From contig NZ_BMGY01000030.1 in NCBI RefSeq assembly GCF_014640435.1, positions 1 through 55,799 of the forward strand: a stretch of DNA of 55,799 nt, in the 5' to 3' direction. This document shows, piece by piece, positions 25,964-35,265 of the stretch; position 1 is the first letter of the stretch; every line of letters begins with the position of its first letter. Under the pieces are notes generated by a model. The model was not told where the DNA came from. It did no database searches and saw only the letters and a program-made list of their open reading frames with translations. This DNA comes from Hymenobacter frigidus. GTDB taxonomy: Bacteria; Bacteroidota; Bacteroidia; Cytophagales; Hymenobacteraceae. The position numbers were made by a program, and so were the translations under genes.

Positions 25964-27652
25964 ATGACCTCTTTAATAATGTACTGTCTGCTGACTGCAG
26001 TGGTCGCCCTGGTGGCGGGCATCGTAGCAGGCAGGCAGCTGGCCGGCAAAGCCCGGCTAGACCACGAGGGCGAGGCTACGGCCCGCGCTCAGCAAATCCT
26101 GCGCGATGCGGAGGAGAAAGGCAACCGCCTTCGCGACGAGAAAATCAAGCAGGCCGATGAGCGACTAGAGCAATCCAAGAACAAGTTCAAGAGCATCCGC
26201 AACGAGTTTGACCAGGAGAGCAAGCGCCTCAAGCAGTCACTGGACCAAGAGCTCACCGAGCGCCGCCAGGGCGTGGTGGAGCAAGAGCAAAGCATCAAAA
26301 TGCTGACCGAAACCACCCAGCGCCAGCTCGAGCAATTGCAGCGCAAAGAGGTAGACCTGGAAAAAGCCCGCGAGAAAAACCAGACCGACACCCAGCAGCT
26401 GCGCGACAAGCTGGAAAGCCAGGCCGAAAAGCGCCGCACTGACAACGAGGAGGCCATGGCCGAGCTCGAAGAAAAGCAAAAAGAAGCCGACGAGCAGTTG
26501 CACTCCGTGCAGCGCCAGCTTGAGACCATAGCCAACCTGACGGCCGCTGAAGCCCGCGAGCAGCTGGTGGAATCGCTGAAGAACGAAGCTCAAATTCAGG
26601 CTAGTTCCTACGTGAAGGACACCGTGGCCCAGGCCAAGCTGACTGCCACTAAGGACGCCAAGAAGATTGTGCTGGAAACCATTCAGCGCACGGCTTCGGA
26701 GCACGCCATTGAGAACTGCGTGTCGATTTTCAACATTGAAAGCGACGACGTGAAGGGCAAAATCATCGGCCGTGAGGGCCGTAACATCCGGGCGCTGGAA
26801 GCGGCGACGGGCGTTGAAATCATCGTGGACGACACTCCGGAGGCCATTATCATTTCGGGCTTCGACCCGGTGCGCCGCGAAATTGCCCGCCTCTCCCTGC
26901 ACTTGCTGGTGAAGGACGGCCGGATTCACCCGGCCCGCGTGGAGGAAATCGTAGCCAAAACCCGCAAGAATATTGAGGAGGAAATTATTGAGATTGGCGA
27001 GAAAACCATCATCGACCTCGGCATTCATGGCCTGCACCCGGAGCTGATTAAAATGGTAGGCCGGATGCGCTTCCGCTCGTCCTACGGCCAGAACCTGCTG
27101 CAGCACTCGCGCGAAGTAGCCAACCTCTGCGCCACCATGGCCGCCGAGATGGGCCTCGATGTGAAGAAAGCCAAGCGTGCCGGCCTGTTGCACGACATCG
27201 GCAAGGTGAGCACCGAGGAACCCGAGCTGCCCCACGCCATCTTGGGCATGGAGATGGCCAAGAAGTGGAAAGAGCACCCCGACGTGGTGAACGCCATCGG
27301 GGCTCACCACGACGAAATTGAGATGACGGCCATGATTTCGCCGCTGGTGCAGGCCTGCGACGCCATTTCGGGCTCGCGCCCCGGTGCCCGCCGCGAGATG
27401 ATGGAGAGCTACATTAAGCGCCTCAAGCAGCTGGAAGAAACCGCCAACGGCTTCAAGGGCGTGAACCAGTGCTTCGCCATCCAAGCCGGCCGCGAGCTGC
27501 GCGTGATGGTGGACGCCGAGAACGTGACCGACGAGCGTGCTGCCGAGCTGAGCTTCGAGATTTCGCAGAAAATCGAAAAGGAAATGCAGTACCCCGGCCA
27601 GATTAAAATCACCGTGATTCGGGAGATGCGCGCCGTGGCCTACGCCAAGTAA
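25964..27652 (+). CDS. rny: Ribonuclease Y
   Basis: The 562-residue protein is RNase Y, a membrane-anchored endoribonuclease that starts mRNA decay. It has an N-terminal membrane helix (about 2-22, MYCLLTAVVALVAGIVAG) and a long coiled coil at about 30-215. A KH domain near 260 (GREGRNIRALEAATGVEIIV) is followed by an HD catalytic domain with LLHDIGKV (His410-Asp411) and IGAHHDEIEMT. It ends with VIREMRAVAYAK, typical of the family. Start ATG 25964. Two hairpins lie directly upstream, hinting at leader-mediated control. Confidence 0.97.
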   Translation: MTSLIMYCLLTAVVALVAGIVAGRQLAGKARLDHEGEATARAQQILRDAEEKGNRLRDEKIKQADERLEQSKNKFKSIRNEFDQESKRLKQSLDQELTERRQGVVEQEQSIKMLTETTQRQLEQLQRKEVDLEKAREKNQTDTQQLRDKLESQAEKRRTDNEEAMAELEEKQKEADEQLHSVQRQLETIANLTAAEAREQLVESLKNEAQIQASSYVKDTVAQAKLTATKDAKKIVLETIQRTASEHAIENCVSIFNIESDDVKGKIIGREGRNIRALEAATGVEIIVDDTPEAIIISGFDPVRREIARLSLHLLVKDGRIHPARVEEIVAKTRKNIEEEIIEIGEKTIIDLGIHGLHPELIKMVGRMRFRSSYGQNLLQHSREVANLCATMAAEMGLDVKKAKRAGLLHDIGKVSTEEPELPHAILGMEMAKKWKEHPDVVNAIGAHHDEIEMTAMISPLVQACDAISGSRPGARREMMESYIKRLKQLEETANGFKGVNQCFAIQAGRELRVMVDAENVTDERAAELSFEISQKIEKEMQYPGQIKITVIREMRAVAYAK

Positions 27653-27674
27653 GCAGCGGGCTACGTTTATGCAG

Positions 27675-27714
27675 GAAGCCCTTGAAGCAGTTGCTCCAAG
27701 GGCTTCTTTTTTTA
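27675..27714 (+). terminator. Intrinsic terminator after rny
   Basis: GAAGCCCTTG pairs with CAAGGGCTTC around a 12-base loop and is followed by seven T residues. Confidence 0.92.
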
Positions 27715-27751
27715 CTTTTTTAGCTCCTCTTTGATATCAAACTCTGAGCCG

Positions 27752-28726
27752 ATGCAGGTCTGTTTCCCAGTTAACTCGTGCTGTCTGGCTGTAGCCCTCG
27801 TGCTGAGTGCCTGCGCCGTGCAGAAAAATCCCTACGCCACCACCAACCGCTCCTACAAAGCGCAGGTGAAGGCATATGCCCAGGCATTGCGCGCCACGCC
27901 CGGGCCCACGCCGGGGGCCGACAGCCTGGGGGGCAAGTATTGGGTGGGCACTACCAATTTCAACCTGCGCAAGCCCAACTATGTCGTAATTCACCACACG
28001 GCACAGGACTCTACGGCCCAAACGCTGAGGACCTTCACGCTGCCCCGCACGCAGGTGAGCGCGCACTACGTGATTGGGCGCGACGGCCGGATATACCACC
28101 TGCTCAACGACTACCTGCGGGCCTGGCACGGCGGCGTGGCCCGGTGGGGCAACACCACCGACATCAACTCCAGCTCGGTTGGTATTGAGCTGGATAACAA
28201 CGGGACCGAGCCCTTTGCCGAGGCTCAGATGACCAGCCTGCTGCTCGTACTGACCGATTTGAAAAAGGCTTACGGTATTCCGGCGGCTAACTTCATCGGC
28301 CACGCCGACATTGCTCCCAGCCGCAAGAATGACCCCAGCGCCCAGTTCCCCTGGAAGCGTTTGGCCGACCAGGGTTTCGGCCTATGGTACGATGCCGGGC
28401 CGTTGCCCAGCCCTTTCCTGCCCGACAGTGCCGCTGCCTTAGCCAGCCGGCTGCTGATTCCGCGCTTGCCCGATACCGACACCGCTCTGCCCGCCCCTAC
28501 CCTACCGCCCGACACCAGCACCGTTGATGTCCAGCTGGCCCGCCTCAACAGCTCGCTTACGGCCTTCGACCCGCAAGCGGCGCTGCGCATTATTGGATAT
28601 GACACGCGGGACTTGCCGGCGGCCATCCGGGCTTTTAAGCTTCATTTCATTCAGCAAAACGTGGCCGGGCCGCTGACGGAGGCCGACAACCGGATTCTGT
28701 ACAACCTGTACAGAAAGTGCCTCTGA
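27752..28726 (+). CDS. N-acetylmuramoyl-L-alanine amidase lipoprotein (Amidase_2)
   Basis: The 324-residue protein has a lipoprotein-type N-terminus (LAVALVLSAC). An Amidase_2 (AmpD/PGRP-like) zinc hydrolase domain follows, with NYVVIHHTAQDS as first zinc-ligand segment (His near 81), DYLRAWHGGVARWG, SSVGIELDNNG and the second ligand in IGHADIAPSRKNDP. The family cuts the bond between MurNAc and the stem peptide. The C-terminal 130 residues are Pro/Thr-rich and then helical (LNSSLTAFDPQAALRIIGY), resembling a peptidoglycan-binding or recycling-amidase tail. The ATG at 27752 is used because the longer frame starts at a TTG. Confidence 0.9.
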   Translation: MQVCFPVNSCCLAVALVLSACAVQKNPYATTNRSYKAQVKAYAQALRATPGPTPGADSLGGKYWVGTTNFNLRKPNYVVIHHTAQDSTAQTLRTFTLPRTQVSAHYVIGRDGRIYHLLNDYLRAWHGGVARWGNTTDINSSSVGIELDNNGTEPFAEAQMTSLLLVLTDLKKAYGIPAANFIGHADIAPSRKNDPSAQFPWKRLADQGFGLWYDAGPLPSPFLPDSAAALASRLLIPRLPDTDTALPAPTLPPDTSTVDVQLARLNSSLTAFDPQAALRIIGYDTRDLPAAIRAFKLHFIQQNVAGPLTEADNRILYNLYRKCL

Positions 28727-28796
28727 CCCACCACCACTGTTATATTTATCCTACTGAAGCCGCCGCAACAAGCATTGTGGGCTTTAAAGCAAGTAT

Positions 28797-30035
28797 ATGT
28801 TAGAAATATCTCAACGCGGGCAGGCCATGCCCGTTTCCCCGTTCCGCAAGCTTGCCCCCTATGCCGAACTGGCCCGCCAGCAGGGCAAAATCGTGTACCC
28901 GCTCAACATTGGGCAGCCCGATATTGAGACGCCGCCGGCCGCGCTGGCCGCCGTGCGCAACGCCGATATTCGGGTGCTGGGCTACACCCACGGCGCGGGC
29001 ACCGAGAGCTACCGCCGCAAGCTGGCCGCCTACTACCAGCGCACCGGCATGCCCGTGGTAATGGAAGACATCATTGTGACCACGGGCGGCAGCGAAGCCA
29101 TTTTATTCGCGCTGCTTACCTGCCTGAATCCCGGCGACGAGGTAATCATTCAGGAGCCATTTTATGGCGCGTACACGGCGTTTGCTATTGCGGCGGGCGT
29201 CAGCATCGTGCCCGTCACGGCGCACATCAAGGATAATTTTGCGCTGCCGCCACTAGCCGATTTTGAGCGGGCCATCACGAAGCGCACCCGCGCCATCCTC
29301 GTTTGCAACCCCAGCAACCCCACCGGCTACGTGTACAGCCGCGCCGAGCTGGAAAGTATGCTGGCACTATGTAAAGCCCATAATCTATACCTGATTTCGG
29401 ACGAAGCCTACCGGGAATTCTGCTACGACGCGCCCTACGTGAGCGCGCTGCAACTGGCCGGAGCCGAGCCCAACGTGGTGGTAGTCGACACCGTTTCGAA
29501 GCGCTACAGTGCCTGCGGGGCGCGCATCGGCGCGCTCGTCACGCTGAATAAAGCGGTGTACGCGGCCGCCTTTCGCTTCGCCCAAATGCGGGTGAGCCCG
29601 CCCGGCCTGGGCATGCTGCTGGCCGAGGCCGCCGCCGAGCTGCCCGAGTCGTACTTCGACGCCAGCAAGGCCGAGTACCAGGCCCGGCGCGACCTGACGG
29701 TGGCCCGCCTGCGGGCCATGCCCGGCGTGGTGTGCCCCTGCCCCGGCGGCGCGTTCTACGTGCTGGCCCACCTGCCCGTGGACGACACCGAAGCTTTCGG
29801 CCAGTGGCTGCTCGAAAGCTTTTCCTACGAAAACCAGACCCTGATGCTTTCGCCCGCCAACGGCTTCTACCAAACGCCGGGCCTGGGCCGGCACGAAGTG
29901 CGCATCGCCTACGTGCTCAACCAAACCGACCTGACTGCCGCGCTCACCTGCCTGGAGCACGCCCTGCGCGAATATCCCGGCCGGACCGAACCACTGCCGA
30001 GCGTTGCCAAAACCGCCGCAGTGCTAACGGCCTAA
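28797..30035 (+). CDS. Class I/II pyridoxal-phosphate aminotransferase
   Basis: The 412-residue protein is a fold-type I aminotransferase of the aspartate aminotransferase group. Visible motifs are LNIGQPDIETPP, TTGGSEAILFALL for cofactor phosphate binding, CNPSNPTGYVYSR, LISDEAYREF and the Schiff-base lysine in DTVSKRYSACGARIG (Lys235). The substrate cannot be read from the sequence. Start ATG 28797. It is followed after 33 bases by the cytochrome b gene on the same strand, though no functional link is obvious. Confidence 0.92.
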   Translation: MLEISQRGQAMPVSPFRKLAPYAELARQQGKIVYPLNIGQPDIETPPAALAAVRNADIRVLGYTHGAGTESYRRKLAAYYQRTGMPVVMEDIIVTTGGSEAILFALLTCLNPGDEVIIQEPFYGAYTAFAIAAGVSIVPVTAHIKDNFALPPLADFERAITKRTRAILVCNPSNPTGYVYSRAELESMLALCKAHNLYLISDEAYREFCYDAPYVSALQLAGAEPNVVVVDTVSKRYSACGARIGALVTLNKAVYAAAFRFAQMRVSPPGLGMLLAEAAAELPESYFDASKAEYQARRDLTVARLRAMPGVVCPCPGGAFYVLAHLPVDDTEAFGQWLLESFSYENQTLMLSPANGFYQTPGLGRHEVRIAYVLNQTDLTAALTCLEHALREYPGRTEPLPSVAKTAAVLTA

Positions 30036-30068
30036 CTCCTGCATTCCTCGTTTCAATTCTTCTTACCG

Positions 30069-30737
30069 ATGACCCCAACCATTGCTCCTGCTCCCGAAGC
30101 TCCTACCAAAGACTACCGCGCCCCGCTGCGGTTCTGGCACTGGGGCAGCGCCTTGCTCATAAGCGCGCAGCTGGCCACCATTCTGTTCCAGAAGGTTATC
30201 GTGAACGCGCGGTCGGCAGTGCCAGAGTTTCAGCAGGCGCTGAGCAAAGACAATGTGGTGCTCACCACGCAACAGGCCCGCTCGCTCACGCACATTATCA
30301 GCGAGCGCATCTGGGAGTGGCACATTTACATCGGACTAACGCTGGTGGGTTTCTGGCTGCTGCGCGTGGTGCTGGAGCTGCGCGGGCCGTCGGACATGCG
30401 CTTTTCGGCCCGGCTGCTGGCAGTGGCCCGGCGCTACCGCCTGGCCCCGCCGGCGGAAAAGGGGGCCGCGGGCAAAATCCTTTTTGCCACGGGCACCTAC
30501 GCGCTATTCTACGCTTTCCTGGCCGTAATGTGCCTCACCGGCCTCGTGCTGACGTACCACAACGAGGTTGCCTTCTTCGATAAAATCGAACACACGGCCG
30601 AGGAAATCCACAACGTGACCATGTGGCTCATCATCGGCTTTTTTGTAGTGCACGTAGCGGGCGTGGTGTGGACTGAAATAACCAAGGACCACGGGTTGAT
30701 TTCGCGCATGGTAGGCGGCGAAGCGCCCAAGGCGTAA
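30069..30737 (+). CDS. Cytochrome b/b6 domain membrane protein
   Basis: The 222-residue integral membrane protein has four hydrophobic segments (LRFWHWGSALLISAQLATIL, WHIYIGLTLVGFWLLRVV, ALFYAFLAVMCLTGLVLTY and NVTMWLIIGFFVVHVAGVVW). Histidines in FWHWG, TYHNEV, EEIHNV and VVHVAG are placed as in b-type cytochromes of the cytochrome b561/Ni-Fe hydrogenase group. It probably shuttles electrons between quinone and an unknown partner. A long acidic loop follows the first segment. No partner dehydrogenase gene is adjacent. Confidence 0.88.
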   Translation: MTPTIAPAPEAPTKDYRAPLRFWHWGSALLISAQLATILFQKVIVNARSAVPEFQQALSKDNVVLTTQQARSLTHIISERIWEWHIYIGLTLVGFWLLRVVLELRGPSDMRFSARLLAVARRYRLAPPAEKGAAGKILFATGTYALFYAFLAVMCLTGLVLTYHNEVAFFDKIEHTAEEIHNVTMWLIIGFFVVHVAGVVWTEITKDHGLISRMVGGEAPKA

Positions 30738-30803
30738 CCTGACTCCCTGCCTCCCTCTCCAAAAAAAAGGGGCACCGGATATGCACTGAAAGGTATACCC
30801 AAC

Positions 30804-30833
30804 AAAAAAGCCCGCTTAGTAGCGGGCTTTTTT
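30804..30833. terminator. Bidirectional terminator
   Basis: AAAAAAGCCCGCT pairs perfectly with AGCGGGCTTTTTT around TAGT. It lies between the cytochrome b gene and the convergent peptidase gene and can serve both. Confidence 0.93.
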
Positions 30834-30864
30834 GTCTTTGGTGGCGCAATTTGCTCAGAGCCAG

Positions 30865-30891
30865 TGCCCCCTCTCTTTTGGAGAGGGGGTC
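30865..30891. repeat. Small GC-rich hairpin
   Basis: CCCCCTCTC pairs with GAGAGGGGG around TTTTG. A related piece (CCCTCTCCAAAAAAAAGGGG) lies at about 30753-30772. It is a short palindrome in the gap between the convergent genes. Confidence 0.5.
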
Positions 30892-30906
30892 AGGAGCTGA
30901 GGTTAC

Positions 30907-33255
30907 TTAGTTGCCGCTGCCGGGCTTCTGCTCCATCTTCTGCATGGGGCTGGCCTGGGCGGCCTGCTGCATGGGGTTGGGCGCGGCTTGCTGCTGCTGC
31001 TGAAACAGTTCGAAGCGCGAGGCGGCGGGCTGGCGCGGGAAGGCGTTGTTGCTCAAATCCGTGTCGGCTGTTTGCTGAAAGGGGTCGATAACGAAGCTGA
31101 TGACGGGCTTCTTGGTCACGATGATTTTCGTGACTTTCTCGTTGTTTTTGCGCCAAATTTCAGCCGGAATCGTTTGGATTTCCTGGGTGTTGTCGGCGTA
31201 GGTCATTTGCAGCACCACGGGCATCACGAGGCCGCCCGCGTTGCGCAGGCTTAGCTCGTAAAAGTTTTGGGTGTTGCCGAGGCGCTCCTGCTGCTCGGGG
31301 CTCAGGGTTTTCAGGTAAGCAGCGAAGCGCTGCTGGTCGGCCGAAGTCACGGCCAGCGGGTCGTAGCCGTTGTAGAAATCCTTCAGCTCGGACTTCTCCT
31401 CCACCAGGGTTTGCTTGATGTCGGTGGCGTTGCGCTGGGCCGTGATGGACTGCGGCGCGGCGGCTTTCTGCTGCTGCAGGCGCACGTTTTCTACCTGCGG
31501 GTTCTTGGTACTCACGTTGAAAGATTTCACCGATTCCAGGGCCAGGTCGGTATGGTCGGTGGTGTAGAACCAGCCGCGCCAGAACCAGTCCAAATCAACC
31601 GCCGAGGCGTCTTCCATCGTGCGGAAAAAATCGGCCGGCGTGGGGTGCTTGAAGGCCCAGCGCGTGGCGTAGGTCTTGAAGGCGTAGTCGAACAGCTCGC
31701 GGCCCATCACCGTCTCGCGCAGGATGTTGAGGGCCGTGGCAGGCTTGCCGTAGGCATTGTTGCCAAACTGCAGCGCCGACTCCGAGTTAATCATAATCGG
31801 CGACTGCAGGTTGCTGCCCGTGGCCATGTAGGCGGCAATGTTGCGCGGCTCGCCGCGGCGGCTGGGGTAGTTGCGCTCCCACTCCTGCTCGGTCAGGAAC
31901 TGCACGAAGGAGTTCAGGCCCTCATCCATCCACGACCATTGCCGCTCGTCGGAGTTGATAATCATGGGGAAAAAGTTGTGGCCCACCTCATGAATAATCA
32001 CCGAAATCATCCCGTATTTCCGCTCTGCCGAGTACGTGCCGTCCTTCTCGGGCCGCCCGCCGTTGAAGCACAGCATCGGATACTCCATGCCGCCCACCGG
32101 GCCGTGCACCGAAATGGCCACCGGGTAGGTGTAAGGAATGGTGTATTTCGAATACGTTTTGATGGTGTGGGCCACCACCTGCGTCGAGTACTGGCCCCAC
32201 AACGGGTTGCCCTCCTTGGGATAATACGACATGCACATCACCGGCTTACCGTCCTGGTCAATTTCCATGGCATCCCAGATGAACTTGCGCGAGCTGGCCC
32301 AGGCAAAGTCGCGCACGTTGCGGGCCACGTAAGTCCAGGTTTTAGTGCCGGTGGCGCGGCCGGCCTCAGCCTTCACGGCCTCCTCCTGGCTCACGATGAG
32401 CACCGGCTTCTTGGCATTTTTAGCCTGCGCGAAGCGTTTCATTTGGCTGGATGACAACACCTGGGCCGCGTTCTGAAGCGTGCCGGTGGCCCCCACCACG
32501 TGGTCACTGGGCGCGGTGATGCTCACCTTATAGTCGCCGAAGGGCAGCGTGAACTCGCCGTTGCCCAGAAACTGCTTGTGCTGCCAGCCCTGGTTGTCGG
32601 AGTACACGGCCATGCGCGGGTAAAACTGCGCGATTTCGTAGAGGTAGTTCTTGTCCTCCGCGAAGTACTCGTAGCCGCTGCGGCCGTTGATTTTCGACTG
32701 GTCGTTGATATTGTAGTGCCACTTCACATTGAAGGACACCGACTGGCGCGGCAGCAGCGGCGCGGGCAAATCCACGCGCATCATGGTGTTGTTGGTCACC
32801 GTGTGCAGCGCCCGGCCGTTGGCCCCGGTCACGCTCTCAATCTTGAAGCCGCCGTCGAAATCCGACAACATGCCTTCGAGCGCCTGAAACGGCACCTTGT
32901 CCTGCATCGAGCCCACCTGCGTGGCGCTGGCGATGGAGTTCTGGTCGAAAATATTCTGGTCGAGCTGCACCCAGAGGTAGGGCAGCGCATCGGGCGAAAG
33001 ATTGGTGTAGGTGATGGTTTCGCGACCCGTAATGGCCTGCTTGGCATCATCAAGCGTCACCTTGATGTCGTAATCGGCGCGCTGCTGCCAGTAGTCGGAG
33101 CCGGGCGCGCCGCTGGCGGTGCGGTAGCTGTTAGGCGTGGGCAGCATCGTTTCGAGCTGCGCAAATTTGTCGGTGCCCGAGTTGGTGTTCTGGGCCGCGG
33201 CGGGCAGCTGGCCCGCTACGGCCAGCACCAGGCCGGCGAATAAAAAACGACGCAT
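30907..33255 (-). CDS. M1 family metallopeptidase (secreted)
   Basis: The 782-residue exported protein has a signal peptide (MRRFLFAGLVLAVAGQLPAAAQ) and a gluzincin catalytic domain. The zinc motif is HEVGHNF (His422, His426), with the third ligand in WMDEGLNSF. The middle region contains GPVGGMEYPMLCFNGGRP, corresponding to the GxMEN exopeptidase motif in a modified form. The C-terminal part includes ALESVKSFNVSTKNPQVENV and a Gln-rich tail (FELFQQQQQAAPNPMQQAAQ). It is a different subfamily from the M1 enzyme at 14470 and lacks HEAT repeats. The ATG at 33255 is chosen because it begins the signal peptide. Confidence 0.9.
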   Translation of the reverse strand: MRRFLFAGLVLAVAGQLPAAAQNTNSGTDKFAQLETMLPTPNSYRTASGAPGSDYWQQRADYDIKVTLDDAKQAITGRETITYTNLSPDALPYLWVQLDQNIFDQNSIASATQVGSMQDKVPFQALEGMLSDFDGGFKIESVTGANGRALHTVTNNTMMRVDLPAPLLPRQSVSFNVKWHYNINDQSKINGRSGYEYFAEDKNYLYEIAQFYPRMAVYSDNQGWQHKQFLGNGEFTLPFGDYKVSITAPSDHVVGATGTLQNAAQVLSSSQMKRFAQAKNAKKPVLIVSQEEAVKAEAGRATGTKTWTYVARNVRDFAWASSRKFIWDAMEIDQDGKPVMCMSYYPKEGNPLWGQYSTQVVAHTIKTYSKYTIPYTYPVAISVHGPVGGMEYPMLCFNGGRPEKDGTYSAERKYGMISVIIHEVGHNFFPMIINSDERQWSWMDEGLNSFVQFLTEQEWERNYPSRRGEPRNIAAYMATGSNLQSPIMINSESALQFGNNAYGKPATALNILRETVMGRELFDYAFKTYATRWAFKHPTPADFFRTMEDASAVDLDWFWRGWFYTTDHTDLALESVKSFNVSTKNPQVENVRLQQQKAAAPQSITAQRNATDIKQTLVEEKSELKDFYNGYDPLAVTSADQQRFAAYLKTLSPEQQERLGNTQNFYELSLRNAGGLVMPVVLQMTYADNTQEIQTIPAEIWRKNNEKVTKIIVTKKPVISFVIDPFQQTADTDLSNNAFPRQPAASRFELFQQQQQAAPNPMQQAAQASPMQKMEQKPGSGN

Positions 33256-33379
33256 ACAGTAAGCGTGAGTTGAAAAAATCGAAAGAAGTTGGAAACCTTG
33301 ATTGAAAAGGTCGTCGAAAGTTACGCCAACGTTGCGCCACCGCAACTGGTGCGATAGTCGCCAGTGGGTGGCGGAGCGG

Positions 33380-33976
33380 CTACGACCACAGCTGTTGCAG
33401 CAGCAGCACCGTGGCAATGCCCAGCGCCGCCCCGCTGGTGGTCAGCAGCCAGTCGCGGCGCGCCACGCCCAGCCCCCGCAGCAGCAGTGCCCCCAGCAGC
33501 AGAATGATGGTTACGATAAGCACCTGCCCCACTTCTACGCCCACATTGAAGGCCAGCAGCTCCTGAATGGGCCGGCTACCGGCCCCAAGCAGCGCCCGCA
33601 GGTAGTTGGAAAACCCCAGCCCGTGAATCAGGCCGAAGCCCAGCGCCAGCGCGTTGGGCGCGGCGGCCAGCACCGGGGCCCGGGGCCGCAGCGCCCGGCC
33701 TGCGCCCCGCAGGTTCAGCAGCGCCGTAACCATGATGGTAACAGGAATCAGGGCTTCGATGATGGCCGGGTTGAAGGACACTAGGCCCAGCGTGGCCAGC
33801 GCCAGCGTGAGCGAGTGCCCCAGCGTGAAGCTGGTGACCAGCGCCAGCACCCGCCGCCAATCCGTCAGCACATAGGGCGCGCACAGCGCCAGCAGAAACG
33901 TGAGGTGGTCGGCGGCGCGGGGCGTGCAGATGTGCAGAAAGCCCAACTGCCAATACGTTTGAAAAACAGAAGCCAT
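33380..33976 (-). CDS. HupE/UreJ-like membrane protein
   Basis: The 198-residue protein has about six hydrophobic segments and matches the HupE/UreJ-2 group. It has the N-terminal FLHICTPRAADHLTFLLALC, the conserved SFTLGHSLTLALATLGLV, and GLIHGLGFSNYLRALLGAG. The family includes nickel or other metal permeases, although many Bacteroidota members have no proven substrate. No hydrogenase or urease genes are nearby. It is transcribed away from the small paralogous pair at 34049. Confidence 0.82.
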   Translation of the reverse strand: MASVFQTYWQLGFLHICTPRAADHLTFLLALCAPYVLTDWRRVLALVTSFTLGHSLTLALATLGLVSFNPAIIEALIPVTIMVTALLNLRGAGRALRPRAPVLAAAPNALALGFGLIHGLGFSNYLRALLGAGSRPIQELLAFNVGVEVGQVLIVTIILLLGALLLRGLGVARRDWLLTTSGAALGIATVLLLQQLWS

Positions 33977-34048
33977 GCGGCAAAGCTAGTGCTAGCCTCC
34001 GGAGGCCGACGTGTATCTTGCGGCGGTTTCTACCCAGTCAAAAATTTT

Positions 34049-34543
34049 ATGATTAATCGTTTACTGCTCCTCCTCACCTTCGTCCTGCTCAGCACCGGTG
34101 CTTTGCGCGCCCAGAACCAAGAGTTGCTGGCTTCGGCCACGTTCAAGCAACGCCTGCGGGGGCAATACCTGCACAACGACACCGCCCAGGCCATTATCAA
34201 CCTCTACAGCCGCCGTCAGGCCGGCGGGGCCAGCTGGATTGTGGGGGCCGCGCTCGCCGCCACCCGCCTTTCCATTGGCTCCACCACCCCCACGCCACCC
34301 AACAGCTACGTGGTGAACGACAACCGGGTCAATCCCGCGCTGGCCTTCCTCGTAGCCTCGCCCATTGCGGCCTACGGCGTGGGCAAGCTGCTGCATTACA
34401 GCAACGGCCATCTCGAAACAATCCTGACCAACTACGCCGCCGGGCAGCGGCTGCCCCGCTCGGTTCGGCGCAAACTGGCCCCCCGATTTTTCGCGCAGTC
34501 CATCATCCAGTACCAGCCCGTAAAGGTGCAGCCAGTCAAATAG
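34049..34543 (+). CDS. Small exported protein, paralog pair member 1
   Basis: The 164-residue protein has a signal peptide (MINRLLLLLTFVLLSTGALRAQ). A central hydrophobic region is ALAFLVASPIAAYGVGKLLH, and the C-terminal block is AAGQRLPRSVRRKLAPRFFA. The same block order and a similar final motif occur in the next gene (34562), 18 bases downstream, so the two are tandem paralogs and probably one operon. The family is not recognised. The predicted location is the inner membrane or periplasm. Confidence 0.7.
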   Translation: MINRLLLLLTFVLLSTGALRAQNQELLASATFKQRLRGQYLHNDTAQAIINLYSRRQAGGASWIVGAALAATRLSIGSTTPTPPNSYVVNDNRVNPALAFLVASPIAAYGVGKLLHYSNGHLETILTNYAAGQRLPRSVRRKLAPRFFAQSIIQYQPVKVQPVK

Positions 34544-34561
34544 AACCATTACGTGATTGCT

Positions 34562-35140
34562 ATGCGCTTTTTACTTCTTTTGATGCTGCCGCTGTTTCTA
34601 TTGAGCAGCTCGGCGGCAATGGCCCAAACGCCGGCCGTGACTGGCCCACCGGCCACGGCAACTCCCCGCCCCAACGTGCTGCCCGCCGATACCGGGGCCG
34701 TGCTGCTCTTCAATGGCTGGTACCTGCCCGCTTACCGCGGCGGCTCCTCAGCGGCCGATACCACCGGCGCATTGCTTTCGCTGTTTCGCAAGCGGCGCTA
34801 CGCGGGCTTTTTGTTCGCCGTACCATTTATCTTGGGAGCGTCACTAGCCTTGCCCATTGCCTCCACCGATGCCAATGGCACCCGCACGGTGGCCTCCGAA
34901 GCGATTTCGCCGCCGCTGGGCTCGGCCATTCTGCTGGGTACGGTGGTGGGCTTTATCGCGCACGCCGCCAAGTTCAACAAAGCGCATTTGGTGGCGGTGG
35001 ATGGCGCCTACGCTGCCGGCCGGCCCATTCCCCGCAAGTACCGCAGCCAGCTCAACGCCTCGCACTTCGCCGAAGCGGCCTACCTGCGCGAAGCCATTGC
35101 CCAGCAAAAGGCCCGCGAGCGGTCGGCCGCTCCGCGTTAG
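34562..35140 (+). CDS. Small exported protein, paralog pair member 2
   Basis: The 192-residue protein has a signal peptide (MRFLLLLMLPLFLLSSSAAM). A hydrophobic stretch follows (FLFAVPFILGASLALPI, then GSAILLGTVVGFIAH) and a C-terminal block YAAGRPIPRKYRSQLNASHF that aligns with AAGQRLPRSVRRKLAPRFF of the upstream paralog. The ATG at 34562 is chosen because it starts the signal peptide; the frame opens three codons earlier. Function unknown. Confidence 0.7.
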   Translation: MRFLLLLMLPLFLLSSSAAMAQTPAVTGPPATATPRPNVLPADTGAVLLFNGWYLPAYRGGSSAADTTGALLSLFRKRRYAGFLFAVPFILGASLALPIASTDANGTRTVASEAISPPLGSAILLGTVVGFIAHAAKFNKAHLVAVDGAYAAGRPIPRKYRSQLNASHFAEAAYLREAIAQQKARERSAAPR

Positions 35141-35204
35141 CGCAGTCGTCAGCCGCAAATAATTGCCTGCACCAGACTTTTCAACGTGCATCACTGCACG
35201 TTTC

Positions 35205-35245
35205 AAACCCATTCGAACGCTATTTATGGCAGTTTGAATGGGTTT
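35205..35245 (+). terminator. Probable terminator of the paralog pair
   Basis: AAACCCATTCGAAC pairs with GTTTGAATGGGTTT with one bulge. The downstream T-run is weak (TATTAATT), so this could also be only a structured 3' end. Confidence 0.55.
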
Positions 35246-35265
35246 ATTAATTGAAATTTGTCAGT

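Noticed and set aside
26237..27484. 415-codon open frame on the minus strand
   Set aside because: Antisense to rny, which is unambiguous.
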